DNA of 64,000 nt from Flavobacterium sp. IB48 (GTDB taxonomy: Bacteria; Bacteroidota; Bacteroidia; Flavobacteriales; Flavobacteriaceae), in assembly GCF_016405855.1 (NCBI RefSeq), contig NZ_JAEFCA010000004.1, positions 158,075 through 222,074 on the forward strand. Direction: 5' to 3'. Under the pieces are notes generated by a model. It did not search any database. It saw only the letters and a program-made list of their open reading frames with translations, and was not told the DNA's origin. Positions within the stretch are counted from its first letter, which is position 1. Every line of letters begins with the position of its first letter. Of this stretch, positions 8,013 to 18,627 are shown piece by piece. A program made the translations under genes and the position numbers.

Positions 8013-10394
8013 TTAGAATTTAAAATTATAACTAACCGCAGGAACAATTCCAAAAATGGATAATTTTACTGCTTCGTTTGCGCCTGTATCAACATTTTGC
8101 CTGAAGTTGATTGAGGCTGCATTCATTCGATTATAGAGGTTGTAAATACTGAAAACCCATTCGCCTTTCCAGTTTCTATCTTTATTCTTGCGAGGCGTTA
8201 AAGTGGCAGAAATATCCAAATGATTGTAAGAAGGAAGTCGGTTTTCGTTTCGTAATCCGTAACTTGGAACTATAATTCCTAAATATTGATATTGTCCATT
8301 CGGATACGTTACTGGCTGTCCTGACTGCAATGCAAAGTTAGCACCAAAAGACCATTTTTCGTTTAAATTGTATGAAGATGTAATTGCTAAATTATGTGTT
8401 TTGTCATAAGCTGATGCATACCATTTACCATTGTTGATGCCTGTTTCTTCAGGTGTTCTTCCAGGAGTCTGCTGTTCAGATCTTGAAATGGTGTATGAAA
8501 TCCAGCCATTCAATCGGCCTTTGTTTTTCTTTAGCATAAGTTCCAAACCGTATGAACGCATATGACCGTTTAAAATAACCTGTTCGATAGCGTCGTTTGC
8601 AATTAAATCGGCACCATCTATATAATCTAATCTGTTTTGTATTTTTTTATAATAGGTTTCTACTTCTAGAGAATAAGCGTCATTATAAAAATTTCTGAAA
8701 TAACCTAAAGCTACTTGATCTGCAAGTTGCGGTTTAATGTAATTGTCACTTGGCATCCAGACATCTAGAGGAGTAGGAGATGAGGTATTAGAAATTAATT
8801 GGAGATATTGTGCCATTCTATTATAACTCGCCTTCAATGATTGGTCTTGGTTTAATTGATAAGAAACAGAAAATCGAGGTTCTAAATTGTTATAACTCTG
8901 AATGACTTTATTTTTGCTAAAATACTGAGTTGAAGTTGGTGTGCCTTTTTCGTAAATCTGCATATCGGCATTAAAAATTACAGGCTCATTATTATCGTAA
9001 TAATTAATAGTCGAAGCGCCTAATCTGTAAAATAAGCTGTAACGCAATCCGTAGGCAATAGTGATTTTTTTAGAAAGCTGACTTTCTGCATCTAAATATA
9101 CAGAAGGTTCAAAAGCATATTTTCTGTCCAGTTGATCTGGATTAATTCCCGAATCTTCTCCAGTTGGTTTTATCGTTCCGGGATTAAAATCGTAATATAT
9201 GCCGTTTACACCATAATTCAGTTTTAGTTTATCTGAAAGATAATGTTTGAAATCGTATTTGATATTGTAATTTTTAATTCCAGAATCCCAATTGAAACCT
9301 ACAAAATCAAGATCTAATCCGTAATAGTAGTCACTGTAGATTAAAGAAAGATTGGAGAACAATTTATCAGAATACAAATGATTCCATCTCAAATTTAAAG
9401 TTGAATTTCCGTACGTATTGGTAAAACTTTTGTTTAATCTAAAAACGTCTCTGCCAAAATATCCAGACAAATACAAGCTGTTATTATCGTTGAGTTTATA
9501 GCTTAATTTGGTGTTTAAATCATAAAAATAAGCGGCATTATCTTTATCTTTTTCAGAGAATTTAAGGAAAAGATGCGCATAAGAAGCTCTTCCTCCAATT
9601 AAAAAAGAACCTTTGTCTTTTACAATTGGACCTTCAGCTAGTAAACGGCTCGAAATTAGTCCGATTCCGCCATTCAAATGAAAATCCTTACTGCTTCCGT
9701 CTTTCTGGTAAATTTCTAAAACAGAAGAAGCTCTTCCGCCATAACGCGCAGGAATTCCTCCTTTATATAATTTTAAATCTTTGATGGCATCAGGATTAAA
9801 AACAGAAAAGAATCCGAAAACGTGCGACGAATTAAAAATAGTTGCTTCATCCAAGAGAATCAGGTTCTGATCGGCTCCGCCCCCGCGAACATTAAAACCA
9901 GAAGCACCTTCGCCTGCATTGGTAACGCCGGGAAGCAATAAAATAGATTTCAAGACATCAACTTCTCCTAAGACCACGGGCATTTTTTTTATGGTCGAAA
10001 TTGAGAGTTTGTTTACACTCATTTCTGGAGTTTTAATGTTTGATTTGCCCTTATTTTCTGTAATGACGACTTCTTGTAATTCTTCGCCACCTTCTTTAAT
10101 CGAAAAATTGCTTTTTGTATTCTGATTTAAAATGATGTTTTTTTGAATGGTTTGATAACCAACATAACTAATTTCTATTTCGTATTCTCCTTTTGGCACA
10201 GAAAGAGAATAAAAGCCGTATTCGTTAGTTGTGGTTCCTGTTTTTAAGGCAGGGATAAAGATATTAACTCCAATTAAAGTTTCGTTGTTTTTGCTATCGC
10301 TTATGGTTCCGCTTAGAGTAAATTTTTCCTGCGCAAAAGAAGTGAAGATTGTTAAAATAAAAAGAAGAAATGCGCAAGTATCTTTTGTAATCAT
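8013..10394 (-). CDS. TonB-dependent receptor with CarboxypepD-like N-terminal domain
   Basis: 793 aa outer-membrane transporter. A signal peptide (to about residue 21) is followed by a carboxypeptidase-regulatory-like beta domain (residues 22-105: LSGTISDSKNNETLIGVNIF), then a plug domain (LLPGVTNAGEGASGFNVRGG) and a 22-strand barrel ending in SYNFKF with the terminal aromatic. No SusD follows; its partner is the DUF4249 lipoprotein. This argues for a small ligand such as a metal chelate or peptide rather than a glycan, which is inference only. Confidence 0.92.
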   Translation of the reverse strand: MITKDTCAFLLFILTIFTSFAQEKFTLSGTISDSKNNETLIGVNIFIPALKTGTTTNEYGFYSLSVPKGEYEIEISYVGYQTIQKNIILNQNTKSNFSIKEGGEELQEVVITENKGKSNIKTPEMSVNKLSISTIKKMPVVLGEVDVLKSILLLPGVTNAGEGASGFNVRGGGADQNLILLDEATIFNSSHVFGFFSVFNPDAIKDLKLYKGGIPARYGGRASSVLEIYQKDGSSKDFHLNGGIGLISSRLLAEGPIVKDKGSFLIGGRASYAHLFLKFSEKDKDNAAYFYDLNTKLSYKLNDNNSLYLSGYFGRDVFRLNKSFTNTYGNSTLNLRWNHLYSDKLFSNLSLIYSDYYYGLDLDFVGFNWDSGIKNYNIKYDFKHYLSDKLKLNYGVNGIYYDFNPGTIKPTGEDSGINPDQLDRKYAFEPSVYLDAESQLSKKITIAYGLRYSLFYRLGASTINYYDNNEPVIFNADMQIYEKGTPTSTQYFSKNKVIQSYNNLEPRFSVSYQLNQDQSLKASYNRMAQYLQLISNTSSPTPLDVWMPSDNYIKPQLADQVALGYFRNFYNDAYSLEVETYYKKIQNRLDYIDGADLIANDAIEQVILNGHMRSYGLELMLKKNKGRLNGWISYTISRSEQQTPGRTPEETGINNGKWYASAYDKTHNLAITSSYNLNEKWSFGANFALQSGQPVTYPNGQYQYLGIIVPSYGLRNENRLPSYNHLDISATLTPRKNKDRNWKGEWVFSIYNLYNRMNAASINFRQNVDTGANEAVKLSIFGIVPAVSYNFKF

Positions 10395-10486
10395 TATATT
10401 GATTTTGATTTACATAGATAACAAATTCTTACTAAATATTCTTATAGAACCTTTGTTAAACATAAGTTAAGAAAAGCCTGATTTTG

Positions 10487-11710
10487 TTACAGGCTTTGTC
10501 TATTTTTTAGTTTAAAGATTTCTTCCGCTGCTTTTTTATACCCGCCTGCACTTTTAAATGAGTCACTTATTTTGGTGCTATTCTCGTTGTAACTTGAATT
10601 TGCTAGTATTTTTTCGATTGAATTTTTAATTGTTTCGGCAGTAATTGTATTGGCATCGAGTACAATGGTTGCTCCAAGTTCTTCGGCGCGATTTGACAAG
10701 AAAAATTGATCGGCTCCTAACGGAATTGAAATAAAAGGAATGTTGTAATACAATAAATCACCCATGCTGTTCATCCCGCCATGAGTGATGGCTGCAGTGG
10801 TTTGTTTTAAAATTTCTAATTGTGGTACATAATCTCTAATAATAAAGTTTTTAGGAATTTCTGTTTCAGTAAGATTTACTTTATGTGCGGCCATAACTAC
10901 AATATATTCAGTATCTGCAAAAGCTTTGAAAAACATATGGTTTAAATCTGTTGAATGGTTGCTGAAAATTGTTCCTAAAGAAATGTAGATTACTTTTTTG
11001 CCTTCAATTTTTTCAAACGGAAAGTCGACAGTATATTTCTTTTTATAAACTGGAGGGCCTATAAAAATGAAGCTTTCGTCATAATTGTCAATATTTCTAA
11101 TAAAATACTTCGAAGTATAAATGATATTTAAATCCCCTTTATTAAACAGCAAATCCATCATATTTTCAGGGATTTGTATTTTGTGTTTTAAAATTAGATT
11201 TTCGCGTACTTTTTTGAATTCTTGCATGATCTCAGGATTTAATCCGAAAGGGCCTTTTTTTGGAGTTTCTGTTTCTGCTGTTTTGTTGAACAGTTCCTCT
11301 TTAGTTGCAAATACAGCATAAGAGGAAATGGCTGGAATCTGTAAAATTTGAGAAATAAGTTTTGCGTAAGGATAAGCAGCCGAAAAGACGATGTAATCAA
11401 AATTTCGATCTCCAATTTCATTTAAAACATCATCTATAAAAATTTCAGGATGCAAAAAAGCACTTGCAAGGCCTTTTAAGGGTTTCTTTTTTGATTGCTC
11501 TTCGCTTGGCTTTTCTTCTTTCTTTTGAAAAATGTTTAGATCTTCTTTATAGCTTATAAATTCAGCGCCTAATTCTTCTATTGATTTTTTGAATTCTTGA
11601 GAGCTGAAAAAGGTAACTTTTTCTCCTTGGAGAATTAATTCGTCTGCTAAACCCATCATTGGATTCATGTGTCCATGAGATGGAATACTTAGGAATAATG
11701 CTTTTGACAT
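10487..11710 (-). CDS. MGT/UGT-family glycosyltransferase (GT1)
   Basis: 407 aa GT-B fold enzyme of the macrolide glycosyltransferase/UDP-glucuronosyltransferase family. The N-terminus ALFLSIPSHGHMNPMMGLAD is the acceptor-binding domain with the usual His. The C-terminal donor-binding signature includes YVPQLEIL, THGGMNSMGDLLYYNIP and PLGADQFFLSNRAEELG. Family members glycosylate hydrophobic natural products, often as detoxification. Divergent from the AraC regulator across a 108-bp gap, so that regulator may control it. Confidence 0.9.
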   Translation of the reverse strand: MSKALFLSIPSHGHMNPMMGLADELILQGEKVTFFSSQEFKKSIEELGAEFISYKEDLNIFQKKEEKPSEEQSKKKPLKGLASAFLHPEIFIDDVLNEIGDRNFDYIVFSAAYPYAKLISQILQIPAISSYAVFATKEELFNKTAETETPKKGPFGLNPEIMQEFKKVRENLILKHKIQIPENMMDLLFNKGDLNIIYTSKYFIRNIDNYDESFIFIGPPVYKKKYTVDFPFEKIEGKKVIYISLGTIFSNHSTDLNHMFFKAFADTEYIVVMAAHKVNLTETEIPKNFIIRDYVPQLEILKQTTAAITHGGMNSMGDLLYYNIPFISIPLGADQFFLSNRAEELGATIVLDANTITAETIKNSIEKILANSSYNENSTKISDSFKSAGGYKKAAEEIFKLKNRQSL

Positions 11711-11758
11711 AATTATTAAATTTTTGTTTTCAGCAAAATTAAAATACGTTAAAATGAT

Positions 11759-11772
11759 AAAATAGCTATTTT
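11759..11772. promoter_or_regulatory. Perfect 14-bp palindrome AAAATAGCTATTTT
   Basis: Lies in the divergent region between the glycosyltransferase and AraC genes. A related AAATAG...TATTTTT arrangement lies about 30 bp downstream. Candidate operator for the AraC regulator, by position only. Confidence 0.4.
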
Positions 11773-11796
11773 TGTTTTAAAAATAGTCGTAAATAG

Positions 11797-11804
11797 TATT
11801 TTTG
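11797..11804 (+). promoter_or_regulatory. -7 box upstream of the AraC gene
   Basis: TATTTTTG matches TAnnTTTG, 14 nt before the ATG at 11819. A second TATTTTTG lies at 11767-11774, overlapping the palindrome. Confidence 0.4.
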
Positions 11805-11818
11805 ATTATAAAATTAAA

Positions 11819-12766
11819 ATGGGCTTAATAGAAAAACTCGCAGCATTTACCAAAACCAAATCTGATAATGGACTGTTTGTTTTACCTGAAAGTTATGGTA
11901 AAGGTTCGATAAGATCGTTTAATTTTTCTTCTCAAATGAATATGATGATCAGTCAGTGTGAGTTTAAAGAAGAAATGACGATCAAACGAACTGGTGGAGA
12001 TTCTAGAAAAGATGAGATCACTTTTAGCTTTAGAAATTTGTTCCAGCAAGATTATAAGAAACAGGTTAATCAGGGTGTTATAATTCCTTCTGTGCAAGTA
12101 TCTGCGGGAGACATTGATATTGAGATTCTTATTCCGAAAGAGACAAAAATCAATACAATTGTAATCACAATCCACATGGATTTATTAAAGACTTGGATTA
12201 ATGCTCAAGATGAAAACAAATTTCTAGCGAGTATAACCTTAAGAGATAAACCTTATTTATATGATCATATTATTTCGAATGAAATTCAGCAGTTAGCCAA
12301 TAAAATTGCTTTGAAAGATGAAAAAGAGCAATTGAGTCATTTTTATCTAAAGTTAAAAGCAGAAGAAATGATTTATCTTTTTTTGTCTGAATTATCAAAA
12401 AGAGAAAGCGTAACAAATTATCCTTTAAATGTCTCTGATGTAAAAACAATGTATGCGATAAAAGATTCTTTAAGTACTGATTTAAGCAATCCTCCTGATT
12501 TGGTAAATCTGGCTTCTTTTTGGAATATGAGCGAAAGTAAAATGAATAAGTTGTTCAAACAAATATTCGGAAATAGTATTTATAATTATTATCAGGTGCT
12601 TCGAATGAATGAGGCAGCTTATTTAATTCGGGAAGAAAAATTATCAGTTTCTGAAACAGGTTATCGATTAGGATTTTCTAATTTAAGTCACTTTTCCAGA
12701 ATATTTGAAAAACATATAGGAATGAAACCTAAAAAATATTCTGCTTTGTCTATTTCTTTAAAATAA
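11819..12766 (+). CDS. AraC-family transcriptional regulator
   Basis: 315 aa. A ligand or oligomerisation region of about 215 aa is followed by a C-terminal AraC/XylS double helix-turn-helix (about residues 220-312). Visible there: DLVNLASFWNMSESKMNKLFKQIFG, then YQVLRMNEAAYLI and the second HTH LSVSETGYRLGFSNLSHFSRIFEKHIGMKPKKY. No cupin histidines or signal peptide seen. Probably controls the divergent glycosyltransferase; the inducer is unknown. It converges on icd across a shared terminator. Confidence 0.92.
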   Translation: MGLIEKLAAFTKTKSDNGLFVLPESYGKGSIRSFNFSSQMNMMISQCEFKEEMTIKRTGGDSRKDEITFSFRNLFQQDYKKQVNQGVIIPSVQVSAGDIDIEILIPKETKINTIVITIHMDLLKTWINAQDENKFLASITLRDKPYLYDHIISNEIQQLANKIALKDEKEQLSHFYLKLKAEEMIYLFLSELSKRESVTNYPLNVSDVKTMYAIKDSLSTDLSNPPDLVNLASFWNMSESKMNKLFKQIFGNSIYNYYQVLRMNEAAYLIREEKLSVSETGYRLGFSNLSHFSRIFEKHIGMKPKKYSALSISLK

Positions 12767-12795
12767 AAAAGGACAACCTTGTGAGTTGTCCTTTT
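12767..12795. terminator. Bidirectional hairpin terminator
   Basis: Stem AAAAGGACAAC / GTTGTCCTTTT with a 7-nt loop, A-run before and T-run after. It serves both the AraC gene (rightward) and icd (leftward), which converge here. Confidence 0.8.
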
Positions 12796-12824
12796 GTTAT
12801 TTAAAATACAAAATGTATTCTGAA

Positions 12825-15056
<2,232 letters not shown>

Positions 15057-15118
15057 TTATAATCGTATCGTCAGGAGTTAACGATGTAAAAGATATATTC
15101 GGCTCAAAATGAGCGGAG

Positions 15119-15126
15119 CAAATATA
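15119..15126 (-). promoter_or_regulatory. -7 box for icd
   Basis: Minus-strand TATATTTG (TAnnTTTG), about 75 nt upstream of the icd ATG at 15044. No convincing -33 element. Confidence 0.45.
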
Positions 15127-15270
15127 ATAAAATCACAACGAAAACGGTTGAGTTTTGATGAGAAAAGACGAAATTAACAGATTGTTATTTAGGACTCGTT
15201 AAATTGCTAAATCGATGATTTTGATATTAAAAAATTACGGTTTTGTTAGTGATGAAAATAGAACATAAAA

Positions 15271-15303
15271 AAAACTCGTTTCAAGCAATATGAAACGAGT
15301 TTT
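15271..15303 (-). terminator. rplS terminator
   Basis: 13-bp perfect stem AAAACTCGTTTCA / TGAAACGAGTTTT, 7-nt loop. The A-run on the left is the U-run of the leftward transcript. Lies 21 bp beyond the rplS stop. Confidence 0.85.
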
Positions 15304-15324
15304 TTATAACATTTTGATAAATGA

Positions 15325-15675
15325 TTATCTTCTTTTATCTTTAATCTTAGCTTTTTTACCAGTAAGTTGTCTGAAGTAGAAAATTCTAGCTCTACGTACA
15401 GCACCTTTCTTGTTAACTTCGATTTTTTGTAAAGCTGGCAAGTTTACTGGGAAGATACGCTCAACACCAACAGATCCAGACATTTTACGGATAGTAAAAG
15501 TTTCTGTGTTACCAGAACCTCTTCTTTGAATCACAACTCCTTTAAAGAACTGAGTTCTTGTTTTTTCACCCTCTTTAATTTCGTAGAAAACAGTGATTGT
15601 GTCTCCAGCTCCGAAATCTGGGAAATCTTTTTTAGCAACGAATTCGTCTTGAACGAATTTTAATAAATCTGCCAT
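15325..15675 (-). CDS. rplS: 50S ribosomal protein L19
   Basis: 116 aa, the expected length. Located at the 30S/50S interface of the ribosome. Family signatures: FGAGDTITVFYEIKEGEKTR, FKGVVIQRRGSG, TFTIRKMSGSVGVERIFPVNLP and the basic tail RRARIFYFRQLTGKKAKIKDKRR. The trmD gene lies upstream on the same strand with a 216-bp gap and a separate -7 box between, so here trmD and rplS are neighbours rather than tightly coupled as in many bacteria. Confidence 0.98.
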   Translation of the reverse strand: MADLLKFVQDEFVAKKDFPDFGAGDTITVFYEIKEGEKTRTQFFKGVVIQRRGSGNTETFTIRKMSGSVGVERIFPVNLPALQKIEVNKKGAVRRARIFYFRQLTGKKAKIKDKRR

Positions 15676-15748
15676 GATAATTTAAATTATGGTTTTTATA
15701 TTAGAACAACATTCACGGATCTCGCCAGAGGTTGGTCAAATTCGGGTG

Positions 15749-15756
15749 CAAATGTA
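15749..15756 (-). promoter_or_regulatory. -7 box for rplS
   Basis: Minus-strand TACATTTG (TAnnTTTG), giving a leader of about 65-70 nt before rplS. Confidence 0.5.
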
Positions 15757-15810
15757 AAAAATAATTATAAATTATGAATTATAAATTGTAAATTATTTTT
15801 AGTTTGTTTT

Positions 15811-15885
15811 GTTTCAAGTTTCAAGTTTCAAGTTGTTGCTATCGAGAGTTTTAACTTGAAACAAAAATAACCTTAAACTTGAAAC
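15811..15885. repeat. GTTTCAA direct and inverted repeat
   Basis: Three tandem GTTTCAA heptamers at 15811-15831 face two inverted copies (CTTGAAAC near 15855 and 15878). Lies between trmD and rplS; it could fold as a hairpin or reflect slippage. No coding content. Confidence 0.6.
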
Positions 15886-15891
15886 TAAATT

Positions 15892-16572
15892 CTAGTTTCC
15901 TTCCAATAAATCTGGACGTCTATTTTTAGTATGTTCGTATGCCATATCTTCTCGCCATTTATCTATTTTGGCAGCATGCCCGCTGGTTAAAACTTCAGGT
16001 ACTTTCCATCCTTTGTAATCTGCCGGTCTTGTATAGATTGGACCTGATAATAAATTGTCCTGAAAACTATCCGTTAATGCTGAAGTTTCGTCGCTCAAAA
16101 CACCTGGAATTAATCGGATTAAGGCATCAGATAAAACTATTGCGCCCAATTCTCCACCAGATAAAACGTAATCGCCAATTGAAATTTCTTTTGTAATAAA
16201 ATGATCTCGAACTCTTTGATCAACGCCTTTATAATGCCCGCATAAAATGATAATGTTTTCATACATTGACATTTTGTTGGCCATTTTTTGATCTAAAGTT
16301 TCCCCATCTGGTGACATATAAATTACTTCGTCGTATTCGCGTTGACTTTTTAAATGTGTGATACAATCATCGATAGGCTGAATCGTCATTACCATTCCTG
16401 CACCTCCTCCAAAAGGATAATCATCTACGCTTTTTTGTCTGTTGGTGCTATAATCACGTAGGTTGTGAAAGTGCACTTCAACCAAGCCTTTATCAATGGC
16501 GCGTTTCATAATTGAAGCTTCAAATGGGCTTCTTAGTAATTCAGGTAAAAGAGTTATAATGTCAATTCGCAT
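15892..16572 (-). CDS. trmD: tRNA (guanine37-N1)-methyltransferase TrmD
   Basis: 226 aa from ATG 16572; the 12 codons upstream are rejected because [13 protein letters not shown] is the canonical TrmD start and a -7 box lies inside the extension. SPOUT methyltransferase that makes m1G37 in tRNAs to prevent +1 frameshifting. Seen: [13 protein letters not shown] (active-site region), [21 protein letters not shown], the trefoil-knot segment [42 protein letters not shown] and the C-terminal RRPDLLE. Complete. Confidence 0.98.
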   Translation of the reverse strand: MRIDIITLLPELLRSPFEASIMKRAIDKGLVEVHFHNLRDYSTNRQKSVDDYPFGGGAGMVMTIQPIDDCITHLKSQREYDEVIYMSPDGETLDQKMANKMSMYENIIILCGHYKGVDQRVRDHFITKEISIGDYVLSGGELGAIVLSDALIRLIPGVLSDETSALTDSFQDNLLSGPIYTRPADYKGWKVPEVLTSGHAAKIDKWREDMAYEHTKNRRPDLLEGN

Positions 16573-16597
16573 CTTTATTCGATAATTTTCTTGCTGG

Positions 16598-16605
16598 CAA
16601 AGATA
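16598..16605 (-). promoter_or_regulatory. -7 box for trmD
   Basis: Minus-strand TATCTTTG, 25 nt upstream of the trmD ATG at 16572. Confidence 0.5.
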
Positions 16606-16753
16606 CAAATAATGCCCTTGAGTCTTTTAGTAATAATTATATAACACACTTTTTGAATGGTGTAAATTTTAATAAGCTAACTTTAATTACCATTACGCTC
16701 CTTATTATCAAGTTATACGAACCAAGCGAAACTTAAAATTCGAACAGTTAATT

Positions 16754-17104
16754 ATGAAAAAAACACTATTAGTTTCTGTAGTATTTGCGTTTTTTATATC
16801 CTGCGCGAGTGCCAATTCGACAACCGTTGCTGTAGGAGAAACCAAATCGAAAGTGCTAAAAACTTTGGGCAGTCCAGTAATGACACTAGATAATAAACAA
16901 GATGGAGAAATTTTTGTTTATGCAGATCAGGTTTTTTCTAAAAAAGGAACGCGATTGGCAGGATCGCATTATTGGCATTATAATTACGTATATATAAGCA
17001 AAGATGGTAAAGTCACATCAACGCGACAAGAAAAACAAAATTATCCGCCACAAGCAATTGATTCGATAAAAATGGAAGGACTAGGTTTATTGACTTCTAA
17101 GTAA
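16754..17104 (+). CDS. Small lipoprotein, possibly BamE/SmpA-like
   Basis: 116 aa with signal peptide and lipobox FISC (Cys17). The segment VGETKSKVLKTLGSPVMTLDNKQDGEIFVYAD matches the pattern 'vG.tk..V...lG.P' of BamE/SmpA-type small domains, so that fold is likely. No other motif. Probably outer-membrane-anchored on the periplasmic side. No clear operon: a 70-bp gap with a strong inverted repeat separates it from the next gene. Function unknown. Confidence 0.75.
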   Translation: MKKTLLVSVVFAFFISCASANSTTVAVGETKSKVLKTLGSPVMTLDNKQDGEIFVYADQVFSKKGTRLAGSHYWHYNYVYISKDGKVTSTRQEKQNYPPQAIDSIKMEGLGLLTSK

Positions 17105-17125
17105 ATTTTTTCTTATATTTTTTTA

Positions 17126-17168
17126 AACAATTCGTATTTTTAAATTTAATTTATAAATACGAATTGTT
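17126..17168. promoter_or_regulatory. 14-bp perfect inverted repeat before the flavin reductase gene
   Basis: Arms AACAATTCGTATTT (17126-17139) and AAATACGAATTGTT (17155-17168) with a 15-nt AT-only spacer, ending 6 bp before ATG 17175. No T-run follows, so it is a poor terminator. It may be an operator or an RNA hairpin close to the start codon. Confidence 0.55.
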
Positions 17169-17174
17169 CATTTA

Positions 17175-17711
17175 ATGACTTCCCCCAAAATAAAAATCCT
17201 TGCTATATCTGGAAGTACAAGAAGTAATTCCAGTAATTTCAAAATTCTGAAATACGTTTCAAACTGTTTGCAACCAGATTTTGAAGTAGAAATTTTTGAA
17301 GATCTAGAGAACCTTCCTCATTTTAATCCTGATTTAGATACAGAAAATCCTCCTAAAGAAATTAGTGTTTTTAGAAGTAAAATTACAAATGTTGATGGTG
17401 TTATTATTTGCACGCCCGAATATGTGTTTAGTCTTCCAGGAAGTTTAAAAAATGCGTTAGAATGGTGTGTTTCTACCACTATCTTTTCAAACAAAAATAC
17501 AGGTCTAATTACCGCTTCTGCTTCTGGAGAAATGGGGCATGAACAGCTTTTGCTGGTAATGAAAACATTAGAAGCAAAATTTAATGATAACACGCAGCTT
17601 CTTATTCAGGGAGTTCGCGGAAAAGTTAATGCTGAAGGAGAAATTGTATCAGAACAAACGGCAAATGCACTTCAAAATTTTGCAAAAAACTTTAAGAATC
17701 AATTTTTATAA
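17175..17711 (+). CDS. NADPH-dependent FMN reductase family protein
   Basis: 178 aa flavodoxin-like protein. The FMN-phosphate loop AISGSTRSNSSNFKIL lies at the N-terminus, then DGVIICTPEYVFSLPGSLKNALEW, the NADPH_FMN_red signature (TPEYxxxxPGxLKNAxxW). Likely a cytosolic FMN-dependent NAD(P)H:quinone or azo-type reductase; the substrate is not predictable. A long inverted repeat directly in front suggests its own control. The next gene starts 31 bp downstream on the same strand. Confidence 0.9.
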   Translation: MTSPKIKILAISGSTRSNSSNFKILKYVSNCLQPDFEVEIFEDLENLPHFNPDLDTENPPKEISVFRSKITNVDGVIICTPEYVFSLPGSLKNALEWCVSTTIFSNKNTGLITASASGEMGHEQLLLVMKTLEAKFNDNTQLLIQGVRGKVNAEGEIVSEQTANALQNFAKNFKNQFL

Positions 17712-17742
17712 TATATTTACTTTCTGAATTTTATATTATAAA

Positions 17743-18615
17743 ATGATTAGCAGAAGAAATTTCATCGTAACCACAGGTCTTGCCACTACAGCAGTTTTGG
17801 CTTCACCATCATTTGCATTTTCTATGAATAAAAAAGAAATAGGTTTACAGTTATATACGCTTCGTGAAGAACTTCCGAAAGACGTAAAAGGAACTTTAGA
17901 AAAAGTAGCTAAGGCTGGTTATACAACAGTCGAGACATATGGCTTTTCTGTTAAAGATCGGTTTTGGGGATTAACGCCAAAAGAATTGAAAAAGATTTTG
18001 GATGCTAATGGATTGAAAGCGGTTAGCGGACATTATAATTTAGGCAGCTTTTTATATGATGGGAACACTACAGAATTAATTGCGGCAATTGAAGCGGCCA
18101 AAATTCTTAAAAGCGAATTTCTAACTGTTCCTTGGGTTGATGAACCTTTTAGAAGAAATATCGAAGATTATAAAAAGATTGTAGCTCGTATAAATGAAGC
18201 AGCAATAATGTGCAAAAAAGCTGGTTTAAAACTAGCGTATCATAATCATGATTTTGAATTTCAAAAGCACGATGGTGTTACAGGTTTTGAAATTTTATTA
18301 AAAGAAACAGACAAAGATTTAGTCTTTTTTGAACTGGATTTGTACTGGGTTGTTCATTCTGGAAACGATCCTTTGCAATTGTTCAAAGAAAATCCTGGCC
18401 GATTTAAAATGTGGCATGTAAAAGACAAGGATAAAAATAATAATGATTTAAATACTGAAGTAGGTTCTGGAACAATAGATTTCAAACCATTATTTGCCGC
18501 AGCAAAACAATCAGGAATGATTCATTTTTTTGTAGAACAGGAAAATAATTTTGCAGCCAATTCTTTTGATTCGATTAAAACGAGTTGTGATTTTATTTCG
18601 AAAAATTTAATCTAG
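17743..18615 (+). CDS. Tat-exported sugar phosphate isomerase/epimerase-like TIM barrel
   Basis: 290 aa. The N-terminus ISRRNFIVTTGLATTAVL has a twin-arginine motif, predicting Tat export of a folded, probably metal-containing enzyme. The rest is an AP-endonuclease-2/xylose-isomerase-like TIM barrel. Likely metal ligands: the Glu of VETYGF, the His pair of AYHNHDFEF, FELDLYWVVHSGNDP, FKMWHVKDKD and the C-terminal FVEQENNF. Bacteroidota periplasmic members are usually of unknown substrate. Codon use is like its neighbours. Confidence 0.88.
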   Translation: MISRRNFIVTTGLATTAVLASPSFAFSMNKKEIGLQLYTLREELPKDVKGTLEKVAKAGYTTVETYGFSVKDRFWGLTPKELKKILDANGLKAVSGHYNLGSFLYDGNTTELIAAIEAAKILKSEFLTVPWVDEPFRRNIEDYKKIVARINEAAIMCKKAGLKLAYHNHDFEFQKHDGVTGFEILLKETDKDLVFFELDLYWVVHSGNDPLQLFKENPGRFKMWHVKDKDKNNNDLNTEVGSGTIDFKPLFAAAKQSGMIHFFVEQENNFAANSFDSIKTSCDFISKNLI

Positions 18616-18627
18616 TACATTCCGTTT

